64,000 nt of DNA from the NCBI GenBank assembly GCA_963663945.1, contig OY760687.1:2356001-2420000 (forward strand). The letters are read 5' to 3'. Positions 25,976 to 34,536 of the stretch are shown here, in pieces. The DNA is from Bin87 sp963663945 (GTDB taxonomy: Bacteria; Chloroflexota; Dehalococcoidia; Lucifugimonadales; UBA3495). Below the pieces are notes generated by a model. It saw only the letters and a list, made by a program, of their open reading frames with translations. It had not been told where the DNA came from and made no database searches. The translations under genes and the position numbers were made by a program. The stretch's first letter is position 1; each line of letters starts with the position of its first letter.

Positions 25976-27385
25976 TTACACTGTGGCCGTCCGACGAAAA
26001 TCGGAGCGCGCGTCGTTTTCGCCCACGTCCAGGATGGCCACACTCCCCTGGGCTCTGATGTCGGCGGCAGCGCGCAATGCTGCCGAGTCGGATCCCTCAC
26101 GGTCGGAGGATATCAGGACGGCGCCGCGATCAGCGACCGGTTCATCCGCCAAAGGCATCGCGGCGAGCAATGCTTCCACGGTGCAGGCGAAACCCAGGGC
26201 GGGCACGGGAGCCGGACCGCCGAGAGCGCGCGCCAGGGCATCGTACCGGCCGCCGCCGCCGAGCGATACGTCTCCGTCGCCGCGAACGATGTCGAAGATA
26301 ATGCCATTGTAGTATGCGATGCCACGGGCCAGGGAGAAGTCGATCTCCAATCGTTGGGACACTGCAGGGTCTTCGCCGACGAGGCCGGTCAATTCGGTGA
26401 GCCGGTCGATGGCCCGGGTGTCCGCGCCGGCAGCGGCGACGATGGACTGGGCCTGTCGCAGCGCCTGGGCAGGATCGCCCTTGACGGACGCGAGCTGGCC
26501 GGCCAGGGCGAGACCGCGTTCCACGGCGTCAGAGGCATCACCGCCGCGCAACTTGCGCAGCAGACGGTCGACTATCTCATCCGGCGAACGGCGACCCAAA
26601 GGTACGTCAGGGGAGGTGTTCCAACGCATGAAGCCGGCCAGAACCGAGCGTGCCGCGCCGTCGGGAAGCCCGGCGACGGCAACAGCGAGGTGCTTTTCCT
26701 CTTCGGGGAGGCCAATGCCGGAGACGACGTGGAGTTCGGCAGCGCGCTGCAAGGTTGAGGCGAGGTTATCGTCGCTCTCGCCGATGCGGTTCATGTTGGC
26801 GACGATGAACTCGCGGGCGCGGTCAGACAGGCCGACGGTGTCCAGCACGCTGTCCAGCACATCGAGATCGGCCAGGCGGATGCGATAGTCGGGTATGCCC
26901 AACTCGGCCGGGATTCCGGCGGCGAGGGTCAGAAGCTCGGCATCCGCGAGGATGCTGTTGGAGCCGACCAGTTCGGCGCCAACCTGGGTGAACTGGCCCG
27001 TGTCGGCGGCGCTGCCGGTGTCGTACCGGAAGACCGGGCCGCAGTATTGCCAGCGGACCAACGAAGGCTCGTCGCTGGACCCATGAAGCTCCAGGTAATG
27101 CCGCATGATGGCGGAGGTAAACTCGGGCCGCAGGCTGACCGCGTTGGAGCCGGGGTCAACGAAAGAATACATCTGGGAAGCAAGGTCGCCACCGGATTTC
27201 CGAAGGAACAGTTCGGTGGTCTCCAGGACCGGGACTTCGAGGGCGGAATAGCCAAAACGGCCGATGAAGTCGACAACCCGGCGCTCGACATCCTGCTTGC
27301 CCCGGCAGTCACCCGCGTCGAAATCACGCATGCCGGGCAGGCGGCGCACCGGGTTAGGGCGAACGGAAGAAACGGCGGAAATCAT
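25976..27385 (-). CDS. hisZ: HisZ-type ATP phosphoribosyltransferase regulatory subunit (HisRS-like)
   Basis: About 469 residues. Class II synthetase fold: SLRPEFTSAIMRHYL, CGPVFRYDTGSAADTGQFTQVGAELVG (motif 2 region, missing the Arg/Glu-rich set of true HisRS), and ARGIAYYNGIIFDI in place of GLDYYTG. GGGGRYDALARALGG closes the domain. A degenerate anticodon-domain-like end follows (about residues 425-469). The motif losses favour HisZ over HisRS. Start at 27385, very near an extended -10 at 27394-27402, so it may be leaderless. First gene of the his operon. Confidence 0.82.
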   Translation of the reverse strand: MISAVSSVRPNPVRRLPGMRDFDAGDCRGKQDVERRVVDFIGRFGYSALEVPVLETTELFLRKSGGDLASQMYSFVDPGSNAVSLRPEFTSAIMRHYLELHGSSDEPSLVRWQYCGPVFRYDTGSAADTGQFTQVGAELVGSNSILADAELLTLAAGIPAELGIPDYRIRLADLDVLDSVLDTVGLSDRAREFIVANMNRIGESDDNLASTLQRAAELHVVSGIGLPEEEKHLAVAVAGLPDGAARSVLAGFMRWNTSPDVPLGRRSPDEIVDRLLRKLRGGDASDAVERGLALAGQLASVKGDPAQALRQAQSIVAAAGADTRAIDRLTELTGLVGEDPAVSQRLEIDFSLARGIAYYNGIIFDIVRGDGDVSLGGGGRYDALARALGGPAPVPALGFACTVEALLAAMPLADEPVADRGAVLISSDREGSDSAALRAAADIRAQGSVAILDVGENDARSDFRRTATV

Positions 27386-27393
27386 CGCAGAAT

Positions 27394-27402
27394 ATTGTAG
27401 CA
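27394..27402 (-). promoter_or_regulatory. Extended -10 promoter of the his operon
   Basis: TGC followed by TACAAT on the minus strand, 9 bases before the hisZ start. Transcription would begin nearly at the ATG, giving a leaderless or almost leaderless mRNA. Confidence 0.5.
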
Positions 27403-27456
27403 CCTGCGCAGACAGAATTGGCTAGCGCACAGGTCGAACGCCCGGCCACCGCGGAC

Positions 27457-28239
27457 CTACGGATGGGCGTTCAGGCCGCCGTCGATGTAGACGGGTTGGC
27501 CGGAAGGGTAATCGCAATGGGGTGAGCAGAGATAGACGAGCATGCCGGCAAGGTCGCGGGGATGGCCCTTGCGACGCATCGGCGTGTAGCGCACGAGGAG
27601 TTCCTCGCGCTGAGTTTCCAGGGGGATGTCCTCGGCGGTTGACCAGCCGGAGCCAACGGCGTTGACGCGAATCTCGCTGCGGCCCCACTCGACCGCCAGG
27701 GAACGCGTGAGGGACAGGACGGCGGCCTGGGTGGCGCTGTAGGCAGAGCAGTTGATCACCGCTCGCTCCGCCAAGTTGGATATGACGTTCACGATCCGGC
27801 CGTACTGCTGGCCCAGCATGCGCCGACCCAGGGCCTGACTGAGCATGAAGGTGGCGCGTACGTTGCGGGCGTGGAGCTCATCCCACTCGTCGAGGGAGAT
27901 CTCGGCGGCCGGCTTGGCGAAAAAACTGCGGGTGTCATTCACGAGGATGTCGACCCGTGGATGCGAGGCGGTCAAGGCTTCGACAATCGCGGCGGCTCCA
28001 TCCGGGGTGTCCCAGCGTCCCACGTGACTGCCGGTATCGCGTCCGCACACGGCGGTCACTGCCTCCGCGATGGCATCGGCAGCGGATTGGTGCCGAGCCA
28101 CTGCGAACACCGATGCTCCGGCCTCTGCCAGGGCGGCGGCCAGGAAGGGTGTTTCGTCACCGCCAGCGGAAGCGACGATGGCGGTATGCCCGGCGAGGCT
28201 GAACTCGGACGGGAGGCGGGACTGGGAAGGGATTGCCAC
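27457..28239 (-). CDS. SDR family oxidoreductase
   Basis: 260 residues. The NAD(P) region is TAIVASAGGDETPFLAAAL, a degenerate form of the usual TGxxxGIG; NDTR replaces NNAG. Catalytic region: SNLAERAVINCSAYSATQAAV (Tyr-x-x-x-Gln instead of YxxxK). The combined loss of GxxxGxG, NNAG and the YxxxK lysine suggests a non-dehydrogenase or altered chemistry. The end has DGGLNAHP. The GTG start at 28239 and its ribosome binding site lie in a REP-like repeat (28230-28264), so the N-terminus is uncertain. Separated by a short gap from hisZ. Confidence 0.75.
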   Translation of the reverse strand: MAIPSQSRLPSEFSLAGHTAIVASAGGDETPFLAAALAEAGASVFAVARHQSAADAIAEAVTAVCGRDTGSHVGRWDTPDGAAAIVEALTASHPRVDILVNDTRSFFAKPAAEISLDEWDELHARNVRATFMLSQALGRRMLGQQYGRIVNVISNLAERAVINCSAYSATQAAVLSLTRSLAVEWGRSEIRVNAVGSGWSTAEDIPLETQREELLVRYTPMRRKGHPRDLAGMLVYLCSPHCDYPSGQPVYIDGGLNAHP

Positions 28240-28264
28240 GTCGCTATGCTCCTCGCAATGACGG
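28230..28264. repeat. REP-like repeat carrying the start of an SDR gene
   Basis: On the minus strand it reads CGTCATTGCGAGGAG followed by CATAGCGACGTGGCAATC, a form of a very common dispersed bacterial repeat. The GAGGAG serves as a Shine-Dalgarno and the GTG as the start codon of the gene at 27457-28239, if the start is right. Confidence 0.6.
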
Positions 28265-28295
28265 ATGGGTGACGGCTTTCAGGTGGAGACGAGGG

Positions 28296-29105
28296 TTACG
28301 GTTCCAGCGCGGCGACGGGCGCGTGGCCGGTGGGGGTAATGCCGGCAGCGAGGCCGGCGCCATCGAGAATGAACATCTCGCCGGTCATGTAGTCGGAGGC
28401 GTCGGAGGCCAGGAAGACGGCAATAGGGCCCAGATCCTCGGGCTTGCCCAGCTTGCCGGTGGGCAGAAAGTCGCCGGATTGGGGCAGGGTGCGATTGATC
28501 TCCGCTGCGGGGTCGATGGTCGGTATAAAGCCAGGGACGATGCTATTGGCGGTGATGCCGTAGCGGGCGAGGCTGAAGGAAAGGACGCGGGTCAGTTGGA
28601 TCACGCCACCTTTGGACGAGCAGTACATGTAGATGTCGCGGCCCCCGCGCAGGCCGAAGCCGGACGCGACGTTGATGATCTTGCCCTTGCCCGCGTCGGC
28701 CATGGGCTTGGCGGCGGCGCGCGCACAGTAGAACGCGCCCGAGAGGTTGACGGACATCGCCGATTCCCAGTCGTCGTCGGTGATTTCCCAGATGGGTTTC
28801 AGGACGTTGTCGGCGACCATGGCCGCGTTGTTGATGAGAACGTCAACCCGGCCGAAGTGGGACATGGCGGCGTCTACCAGGGCGTTGGCATCGGACGATT
28901 TGGAAACATCGGTGGGCACGGCGATGGCGTCCTGGCCGGCGGCGATGACCTCGTCCCGAGCAGCCTCGATGGGACCGGCGCGCCGGCCGGCGATGGCGAG
29001 GTTGGCGCCGGAGCGGGTGAGCGCTCGCACCATTTCGAGGCCGAGACCGGTGCCTCCGCCGGTGATCACGACCACTTTGCCGTCGAGGTACAGGTTTTCA
29101 AGCAT
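28296..29105 (-). CDS. SDR family oxidoreductase
   Basis: 269 residues, canonical: VVITGGGTGLGLEMVRAL (TGxxxGxG), NNAAMVADN, and active site NVASGFGLRGGRDIYMYCSSKGG (Tyr-Cys-Ser-Ser-Lys, a YxxxK). DGAGLAAG ends the cofactor region. The start overlaps the birA stop by 8 bases, so they are translationally linked. Close in style to 3-oxoacyl reductases, but the substrate is unknown. Confidence 0.88.
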   Translation of the reverse strand: MLENLYLDGKVVVITGGGTGLGLEMVRALTRSGANLAIAGRRAGPIEAARDEVIAAGQDAIAVPTDVSKSSDANALVDAAMSHFGRVDVLINNAAMVADNVLKPIWEITDDDWESAMSVNLSGAFYCARAAAKPMADAGKGKIINVASGFGLRGGRDIYMYCSSKGGVIQLTRVLSFSLARYGITANSIVPGFIPTIDPAAEINRTLPQSGDFLPTGKLGKPEDLGPIAVFLASDASDYMTGEMFILDGAGLAAGITPTGHAPVAALEP

Positions 29106-29910
29106 TGGCTACGGGCGCTCCTTGGGCTGCACGGAGGGTAATGTCTCCGGCGGTGAGGGTCAACAAGTCGCCAGCATCGGTGCGGAGCAAGAGGTTGCCG
29201 TGCTCGTCGATATCCTCGGCAACGCCGGTGTCGGTCGAGCCGTGGTGGGTGACAGTCACGCGCTGCCCCAGGGTATCGAGCCAGCGGCGCCACTCGGTGA
29301 TGGGCGACCGACCGCGGCGGAGGTCCAGATACAGGGCATCCATGTGCTGCAGGATGCGACGCAGCAGTTCCGCGCGGTTGACTTCCGCATCGGACGCGTG
29401 GTTCAGGCTGGTTGCGGTGGCGGCGATTTCGGGATCGGTTGACACATCCAGGGCGACGTTCACGCCAATGCCGACGACGGCATGCTGAACCTGGGAGCCG
29501 GACAGGGCGCTCTCGGCGAGGATACCGGCGACCTTGCGACCTTCGATCATGACGTCGTTGGGCCACTTGATGGACGGAAACAAACCCGCCACCTGGCGGA
29601 TTGCCCTGGCCACGGCGACGCCGGCGAGCGAGCTGAGCAGCGGCAGGGCGTCGGCTTCGGGGCGGAAGAGAACCGAGAAATAGAGGTTGCCGTCGTCGGA
29701 GATCCAACGCCGGCCCAAGCGGCCGCGGCTGGCGGTCTGGGTTTCGGCAACAATCACAGCTCCTTCATCGGCGCCGGCGCGGGCCCATTCGGCAACGTCG
29801 TCCATGGTGGAGCCGGTGGACTGGTAGTAGCGCACGTTACGGCCTATCACGGCGGTGTACAGACCGGTGCGGAGCATTTGGGCGACGATGGATGGAGGCA
29901 TTCCGAACAT
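29098..29910 (-). CDS. birA: Biotin--[acetyl-CoA-carboxylase] ligase
   Basis: About 270 residues, ligase domain without an N-terminal DNA-binding helix-turn-helix, so it would not be a repressor. STGSTMDDVAEWA, ASRGRLGRRWISDDGN (the biotinyl-AMP GRGRxGR loop), KWPNDVMIEGRKVAGIL and GIGVNVA match the family. The start is uncertain among 29934, 29910 and 29901; 29910 keeps the expected length. It biotinylates acyl-CoA carboxylases. Overlaps the SDR gene downstream. Confidence 0.88.
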   Translation of the reverse strand: MFGMPPSIVAQMLRTGLYTAVIGRNVRYYQSTGSTMDDVAEWARAGADEGAVIVAETQTASRGRLGRRWISDDGNLYFSVLFRPEADALPLLSSLAGVAVARAIRQVAGLFPSIKWPNDVMIEGRKVAGILAESALSGSQVQHAVVGIGVNVALDVSTDPEIAATATSLNHASDAEVNRAELLRRILQHMDALYLDLRRGRSPITEWRRWLDTLGQRVTVTHHGSTDTGVAEDIDEHGNLLLRTDAGDLLTLTAGDITLRAAQGAPVANA

Positions 29911-29930
29911 CCTAGCAAAGTCGCACTGTA

Positions 29931-30830
29931 TCAACTGCTTGGCCTGGCAGCAGCCAGCAAAGCTTTTTCAGATTTTCCAAATATGAAACGATCAGCATCA
30001 TCCGCTAGCCTTCGGTTAAAGTCATGGGCTGTGCGTTCATCAACACGTCGATATTCCACGGCACGATTTTGCAAAAGAGACGACGCCATAGACCCCCGAC
30101 CAGGACTTGCATTACGCAGCCTGCCGGACAGCAACAGACTGGGTGACAATGGGAAAGAAATCGCGCCCATGACGTTACTATCACGTTCTCCCCACCCCGA
30201 TACTGGAGCGTCACTAACGATGAATTCCCCGAAGGGTCCCAATCTCTGAATAGTCCATTCCATGTTGCTAATGATGCGTCTCATGACCGGAAATTGCAAA
30301 GAGCCAATGCCAGATTTGGTCACCGTACCCAATGACGTGAGGTCTGTACTGTAGTATCGGCTAGTATCTAGCCCCAGTTGCGCTATAGGGAACAATTGCT
30401 CGCACATCTCGCGCAGTCTATCGTCATCGATACCTTCACGGGCTAGATCGATCCCTAGGCCACGATATTTGTTCATCGTGTCTCGCACAATGTCCTCGCT
30501 CAGTTCGAGCAGGAACCTCAGCATCTTCGGTGTCCGTGCGTATTGCGCGACCATGTAAGACAACAGCCCGCCCATTTCGCGGTACTGTACAAATTTGTGC
30601 TCGCGGATTTTCCTCAGGACTGGCCATGCCGGCTCTTCCACCTGTTTGCCGAAAACGGACTCCAGCTCAGGGGAATAAAAGAACCGCTCCACGCCCGCGT
30701 CGCGCAATCCGATCAATATGGGAACCGGATTTTCGGCAGTCTTATCCAGTTGGTAAATCCGCTTACCATTTAACGACCATGCCTTCAAATAGTTACGGGG
30801 GATTTAGTGGGTTCGCTTAGGGATGTTCAT
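29931..30830 (-). pseudogene. DUF4238 family gene broken by a nonsense codon
   Basis: From the ATG at 30830 the frame reads MNIPKRTH, then TAA (30804-30806), then IPRNYLKAWS and on to the end at 29931. The DUF4238 family normally begins H-Y/F-I/V-P-x-x-Y-L, so one base (TAC or TAT to TAA) has removed the second residue of the motif. Translation might restart at TTG at 30788 but would lose the conserved His. The rest, about 285 residues, is intact. Its base composition is lower in GC than its neighbours. A typical mobile accessory gene of unknown function. Confidence 0.75.
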
Positions 30831-30950
30831 GCCGTCGGCCCTGGAACTTGAACCGCCCAAACCTGGCACGCACTACGAACGTCGAGACGACGGATTCGGC
30901 GGAATTCTCACCCAACCTGTTCAACAACGGAACACGATGCGGTTAATAGC

Positions 30951-32270
30951 TCACCAGCCGTGGTCGTAGCGGTCCTGGAGGACGTCCAGCAGGCGGGCGA
31001 CGGGGATGCGCTGTTGAGTCATGGTGTCGCGGTCGCGGATGGTGACGGCGTGGTCGTCCAGGGTGTCGAAGTCGACGGTGACGCAATAGGGGGTGCCGAT
31101 CTCGTCCTGGCGGCGATAGCGGCGACCGATGCTCTGAGCGTCGTCGAACTGGCAGCGGAAGCGCCGGCGGACCAGGTCGTAGACGCTGCGGGCGGTGGGA
31201 GCCAGGCGAGCGTTACGGCTCAGGGGCAGGACGGCAACGGTAACTGGAGCCAGGGCCTGGTGGAAGTGCAGGACGGTACGAGTGTCGTTGCCGTCGGGTT
31301 CCTCGTCGTAGCTGTCCAGCCAGAAAGCCAGGGTGGCGCGGTCGACGCCGCCGGAGGGTTCGATGACGTAGGGCAGGTAACGCTCGTGGATCTCGTCGTC
31401 GAAGTAGGTGAGGTCCTCACCGCTGAATTCCTTGTGGCGACCCAGGTCGAAGTCGGCGCGGTTGGCGATTCCTTCCAGCTCGCCCCAGCCCCAGGGGAAA
31501 CGATACTCGATGTCGTAGGTGGCCTTGGCGTAGTGAGCCAGCTCATCGCCGGCGTGCTCCCGGAGGCGCAGGTTACCGGGCCGGATGCCCAAACTCACGT
31601 ACCAGTCGAAGCGGGACTGGACCCATTGCTGCAGCCATTCATCGTCGGTGCCGGGCTTGACGAAGAACTCGATCTCCATCTGCTCGAACTCGCGGGTGCG
31701 GAAGGTGAAGTTGCCGGGGGTGATCTCGTTGCGGAAGGCTTTGCCGATCTGGGCGATGCCGAAGGGCAGCTTTTTGCGGGTGGCGGTCTGTACGTTCTGG
31801 AAGTTGACGAAGATGCCCTGGGCGGTTTCGGGCCGCAGGAACACCTCGTTGCTGGAATCCTCGACGGGGCCCATGAAGGTGCGGAACATGAGGTTGAACC
31901 GGCGGGGTTCGGTGAAGTCGCCGCCGCACTCGGGGCACGCATCGGTTTCAAGCTGGTCCTGGCGGAAGCGGCGGTGGCACTGACGGCACTCGACCAAGGG
32001 GTCGCTGAAATTCTCGACGTGGCCGCTGGCCTCCCAGACGCGAGGGTGCATCAGGATTGCAGCGTCGAGGCCCACGACGTCGTCGCGCTCGGAGACGACG
32101 GAACGCCACCAGGCTTCCTTGACGTTGCGCTTTAGCTCGACGCCCAGCGGACCGTAATCCCAAGTGGACCCGAGGCCGCCGTACACCTCGCTGGACTGGA
32201 ATACGAAACCCCGGCGCTTGGAGAGAGACAGAACCTTATCCATATCGGCATGGGGCAGGGTGCGCGGCAT
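30951..32270 (-). CDS. glyS: Glycyl-tRNA synthetase (alpha2 type)
   Basis: 439 residues, the single-chain class II enzyme, start at 32270 with GAGGTCCCAGT before it. Motifs: SSEVYGGLGSTWDYGPLG, zinc-type Cys set CRQCHRRF ... CPECGGDF (about 93-117), LRPETAQGIFVNFQ (motif 2 start), GKAFRNEITPGNFTFRTREFEQME and the end of motif 3 (EPSGGVDRATLAFW). The anticodon-binding domain follows to the end. Essential gene; nothing unusual seen. Confidence 0.95.
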   Translation of the reverse strand: MPRTLPHADMDKVLSLSKRRGFVFQSSEVYGGLGSTWDYGPLGVELKRNVKEAWWRSVVSERDDVVGLDAAILMHPRVWEASGHVENFSDPLVECRQCHRRFRQDQLETDACPECGGDFTEPRRFNLMFRTFMGPVEDSSNEVFLRPETAQGIFVNFQNVQTATRKKLPFGIAQIGKAFRNEITPGNFTFRTREFEQMEIEFFVKPGTDDEWLQQWVQSRFDWYVSLGIRPGNLRLREHAGDELAHYAKATYDIEYRFPWGWGELEGIANRADFDLGRHKEFSGEDLTYFDDEIHERYLPYVIEPSGGVDRATLAFWLDSYDEEPDGNDTRTVLHFHQALAPVTVAVLPLSRNARLAPTARSVYDLVRRRFRCQFDDAQSIGRRYRRQDEIGTPYCVTVDFDTLDDHAVTIRDRDTMTQQRIPVARLLDVLQDRYDHGW

Positions 32271-32354
32271 ACTGGGACCTCATTATCAGGATCAGGGTGG
32301 AATTATGTTATCACTGCCCGGCCGGATACAGCGGAGGCCGACGATCACGGAAGC

Positions 32355-32382
32355 GCTGGATTCCTGATTACGCAGGAATGAC
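32355..32382. repeat. Short palindromic repeat (ATTCCTG...CAGGAAT)
   Basis: Arms ATTCCTG and CAGGAAT around a 4-base loop, followed by GACGG. This form is a widespread dispersed REP-like sequence. It lies in the 167-base gap between glyS and the chelatase gene, where I see no gene. Confidence 0.6.
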
Positions 32383-32437
32383 GGTTCCTGGTCCCGCCAC
32401 GCATCGTCTTCCGCGCAGGGGCGAAAGTGCGACGCAA

Positions 32438-34510
32438 TCAGGCTGAAGCGAGGTCTTCCACCGGGCGCTCGCCCGGCAGCTCGCGGCGGACGGCGTCGGC
32501 GAGGCTCTGGGCGGCCAGATCATCGAGCTTGATGTAGCGCGCGGACATGGCGTCGGCGATGTTTTTCGCCAACTCGAGCTTGATGAAGTCCTGCTCGGTG
32601 TCCACGACCACGGCCGGAATCTTGGCGCCGGCCACGGTTTCGCCCATGTGGCGCACCTCGTCGGGCAGGGTCAACACGTTGGAGGACTGCTCTCCGGCGA
32701 GGGTGACGTTGGCGCGGCCATCGGACATCAGAACCAGCAGCGGAAGGACGTCGCGATCCTTCATGCGCTCGGTTTCGAGGGTCTCCATGGCGAGATAGAG
32801 GGCGCGGGCCAGCGGAGTTCGGCCGCCGGTGGGCATTTCCTGGAGGCACCATTGCGCCATCTCGACGCTGCCGGTGGGCGGCAGCAGCACCTCGGCGCCG
32901 GTGCCACGGAAGGCGATCAGGCCCACCCGATCACGGCGCTGGTAGGCGTCGAGCAGGAGCGACATCACGGCGCCTTTTACCGCGACCATGCGCCGCTGGG
33001 CGCCCATGGAGCCGCTGGCGTCGACCACGAACAGGATCAGGGAGCCGGTGTGGGTCTCACGGACCTTCTCGCGCACGTCCCACGGTTCGATAAACAGGGC
33101 AGTCGCCTCACCTTCAGAGGCCTGGCGACGGGACTGCTGGTGGGGCGCGGCGGCGCGAAGGGTGGCGTCCAGCGCGAGATCGGATGCGGGGCCCTCGGGA
33201 ACGCGGGCGCCGACATAGCGGCCGGCCGACGTGCCGCTTACGGTGGTGGCGCGGCGTCCGGATGAGCGGCGGGCACGGCGGTCCGGAGGTTGGACCTGGA
33301 GGTTCTGGACGGCGTAGGGGTCGCCGATCTCGAACCACTCGTCGCCGAGAGAACTATCGGCTGGGTCTTCCGGCTGGTCTTCGGGAGGATCGGGTTCTCT
33401 ATCGCTATCGGAGTCGCCGGGGTCGTCATTGCTGGAATGGTCGTCGGACGACGGCTCGCGGTCCCGCTGCTGATTCTGGAAGTCCTCCAGCATGTTGTCC
33501 AGTTGCTCGGTGACCAGGTGAGGCTGCTGGAAGGGCTGGCGACGCTGGCGATGGAGCAGTGCCATCAGGGCGGCCTCGCGCACGTCTTCGACATCAACAA
33601 CGGTGCGGCCCTCGTATGCGGCGATGGTGCTGGCGGTCTTGTACATCACGATGTCGCCACGCAGCCCGTCCACCTGGTATTCGGCGCAGATGTCGGTGAT
33701 AAGCTCCAGGATCTCGTCGGGGACAACCACCTCAGCAAGGAGTCTCTGGCTGCTCAAAAGGCGCTGGCGTTCTTCCTGCTCGGCATCGGCCCAGCCGTCC
33801 ATGAACTCGAAGGGGCTGGACTCGAAAGACATTCGGCGGCGAACCACCTCGCGACGTTCGGCCGGCTCGAAAACGCCGTCAACCTCGACGGCCAGCCCGA
33901 AGCGGTCGAGAAGCTGCGGGCGCAGGTCTCCTTCTTCGGGGTTCATGGTGCCAACCAGCATGAACTCAGCGTCGTGGCTCACGGAGATGCCCTCGCGCTC
34001 GACGTAGTTGCGCCCCATGGCCGCGGCGTCCAGCAGCACGTCCACCAGGTGGTCATTGAGGAGGTTGACCTCGTCAATGTAGAGGATCCCGCGGTGGGCG
34101 GAGGCTATGAGCCCGGGCTCGAAGTTCTTTTCGCCGGACTTGATGGCCTGCTCGATGTCGAGGGAACCCACGAGGCGGTCTTCCGTTGCCCCGACGGGCA
34201 GGTCAACGATACGCACCTGGCGGGCGGAGGGGCTGCCGGACCGTCCGGTTTGCTGGCACCACTGGCACACGTCCTGGGGAGCTCCGGGTTGGCAGCTGTA
34301 GGGACAGCCCGGCACCACCGGTACCTGGGGCAGCAACGCGGCCAGGGAACGCACGGCGGTGCTCTTGGCAGTTCCCTTCTTTCCGCGAACTAGCACGCCT
34401 CCGATCCGGGGGTTGATGGCGTTGAGCAGCAGCGCTCGCTTCATCGGCGTCTGGCCGACGATGGCGGTAAAGGGGAACCTCGGCTCGCGGCCGGCGGCGG
34501 GTTGCGTCAC
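32438..34510 (-). CDS. Fused ChlI/ChlD-type ATPase subunit of cobaltochelatase
   Basis: 690 residues. AAA+ part (about 1-340): Walker A GKKGTAKST (43-51), Walker B ILYIDEVNLL, sensor region LVGTMNPEEGDLRPQLLDRFGL. A strongly acidic, Asp/Glu/Ser/Pro-rich linker follows (about 345-400), and a von Willebrand A domain begins near residue 490 with DASGSMG (DxSxS metal site, Asp497). Thus the I and D subunits of magnesium chelatase-type ATPases are fused, which powers CobN-type metal insertion. No photosynthetic genes are seen, so cobalt rather than magnesium is inferred. Last gene of the cobalamin regulon. Confidence 0.9.
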   Translation of the reverse strand: MTQPAAGREPRFPFTAIVGQTPMKRALLLNAINPRIGGVLVRGKKGTAKSTAVRSLAALLPQVPVVPGCPYSCQPGAPQDVCQWCQQTGRSGSPSARQVRIVDLPVGATEDRLVGSLDIEQAIKSGEKNFEPGLIASAHRGILYIDEVNLLNDHLVDVLLDAAAMGRNYVEREGISVSHDAEFMLVGTMNPEEGDLRPQLLDRFGLAVEVDGVFEPAERREVVRRRMSFESSPFEFMDGWADAEQEERQRLLSSQRLLAEVVVPDEILELITDICAEYQVDGLRGDIVMYKTASTIAAYEGRTVVDVEDVREAALMALLHRQRRQPFQQPHLVTEQLDNMLEDFQNQQRDREPSSDDHSSNDDPGDSDSDREPDPPEDQPEDPADSSLGDEWFEIGDPYAVQNLQVQPPDRRARRSSGRRATTVSGTSAGRYVGARVPEGPASDLALDATLRAAAPHQQSRRQASEGEATALFIEPWDVREKVRETHTGSLILFVVDASGSMGAQRRMVAVKGAVMSLLLDAYQRRDRVGLIAFRGTGAEVLLPPTGSVEMAQWCLQEMPTGGRTPLARALYLAMETLETERMKDRDVLPLLVLMSDGRANVTLAGEQSSNVLTLPDEVRHMGETVAGAKIPAVVVDTEQDFIKLELAKNIADAMSARYIKLDDLAAQSLADAVRRELPGERPVEDLASA

Positions 34511-34536
34511 GGGATCACCAAAGAGTTGCGAATTGA

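Noticed and set aside
32438..34510. Magnesium chelatase for bacteriochlorophyll
   Set aside because: The ATPase lies in a B12-riboswitch operon with cobN and cbtAB and there are no bacteriochlorophyll genes nearby, so cobalt is the better metal.
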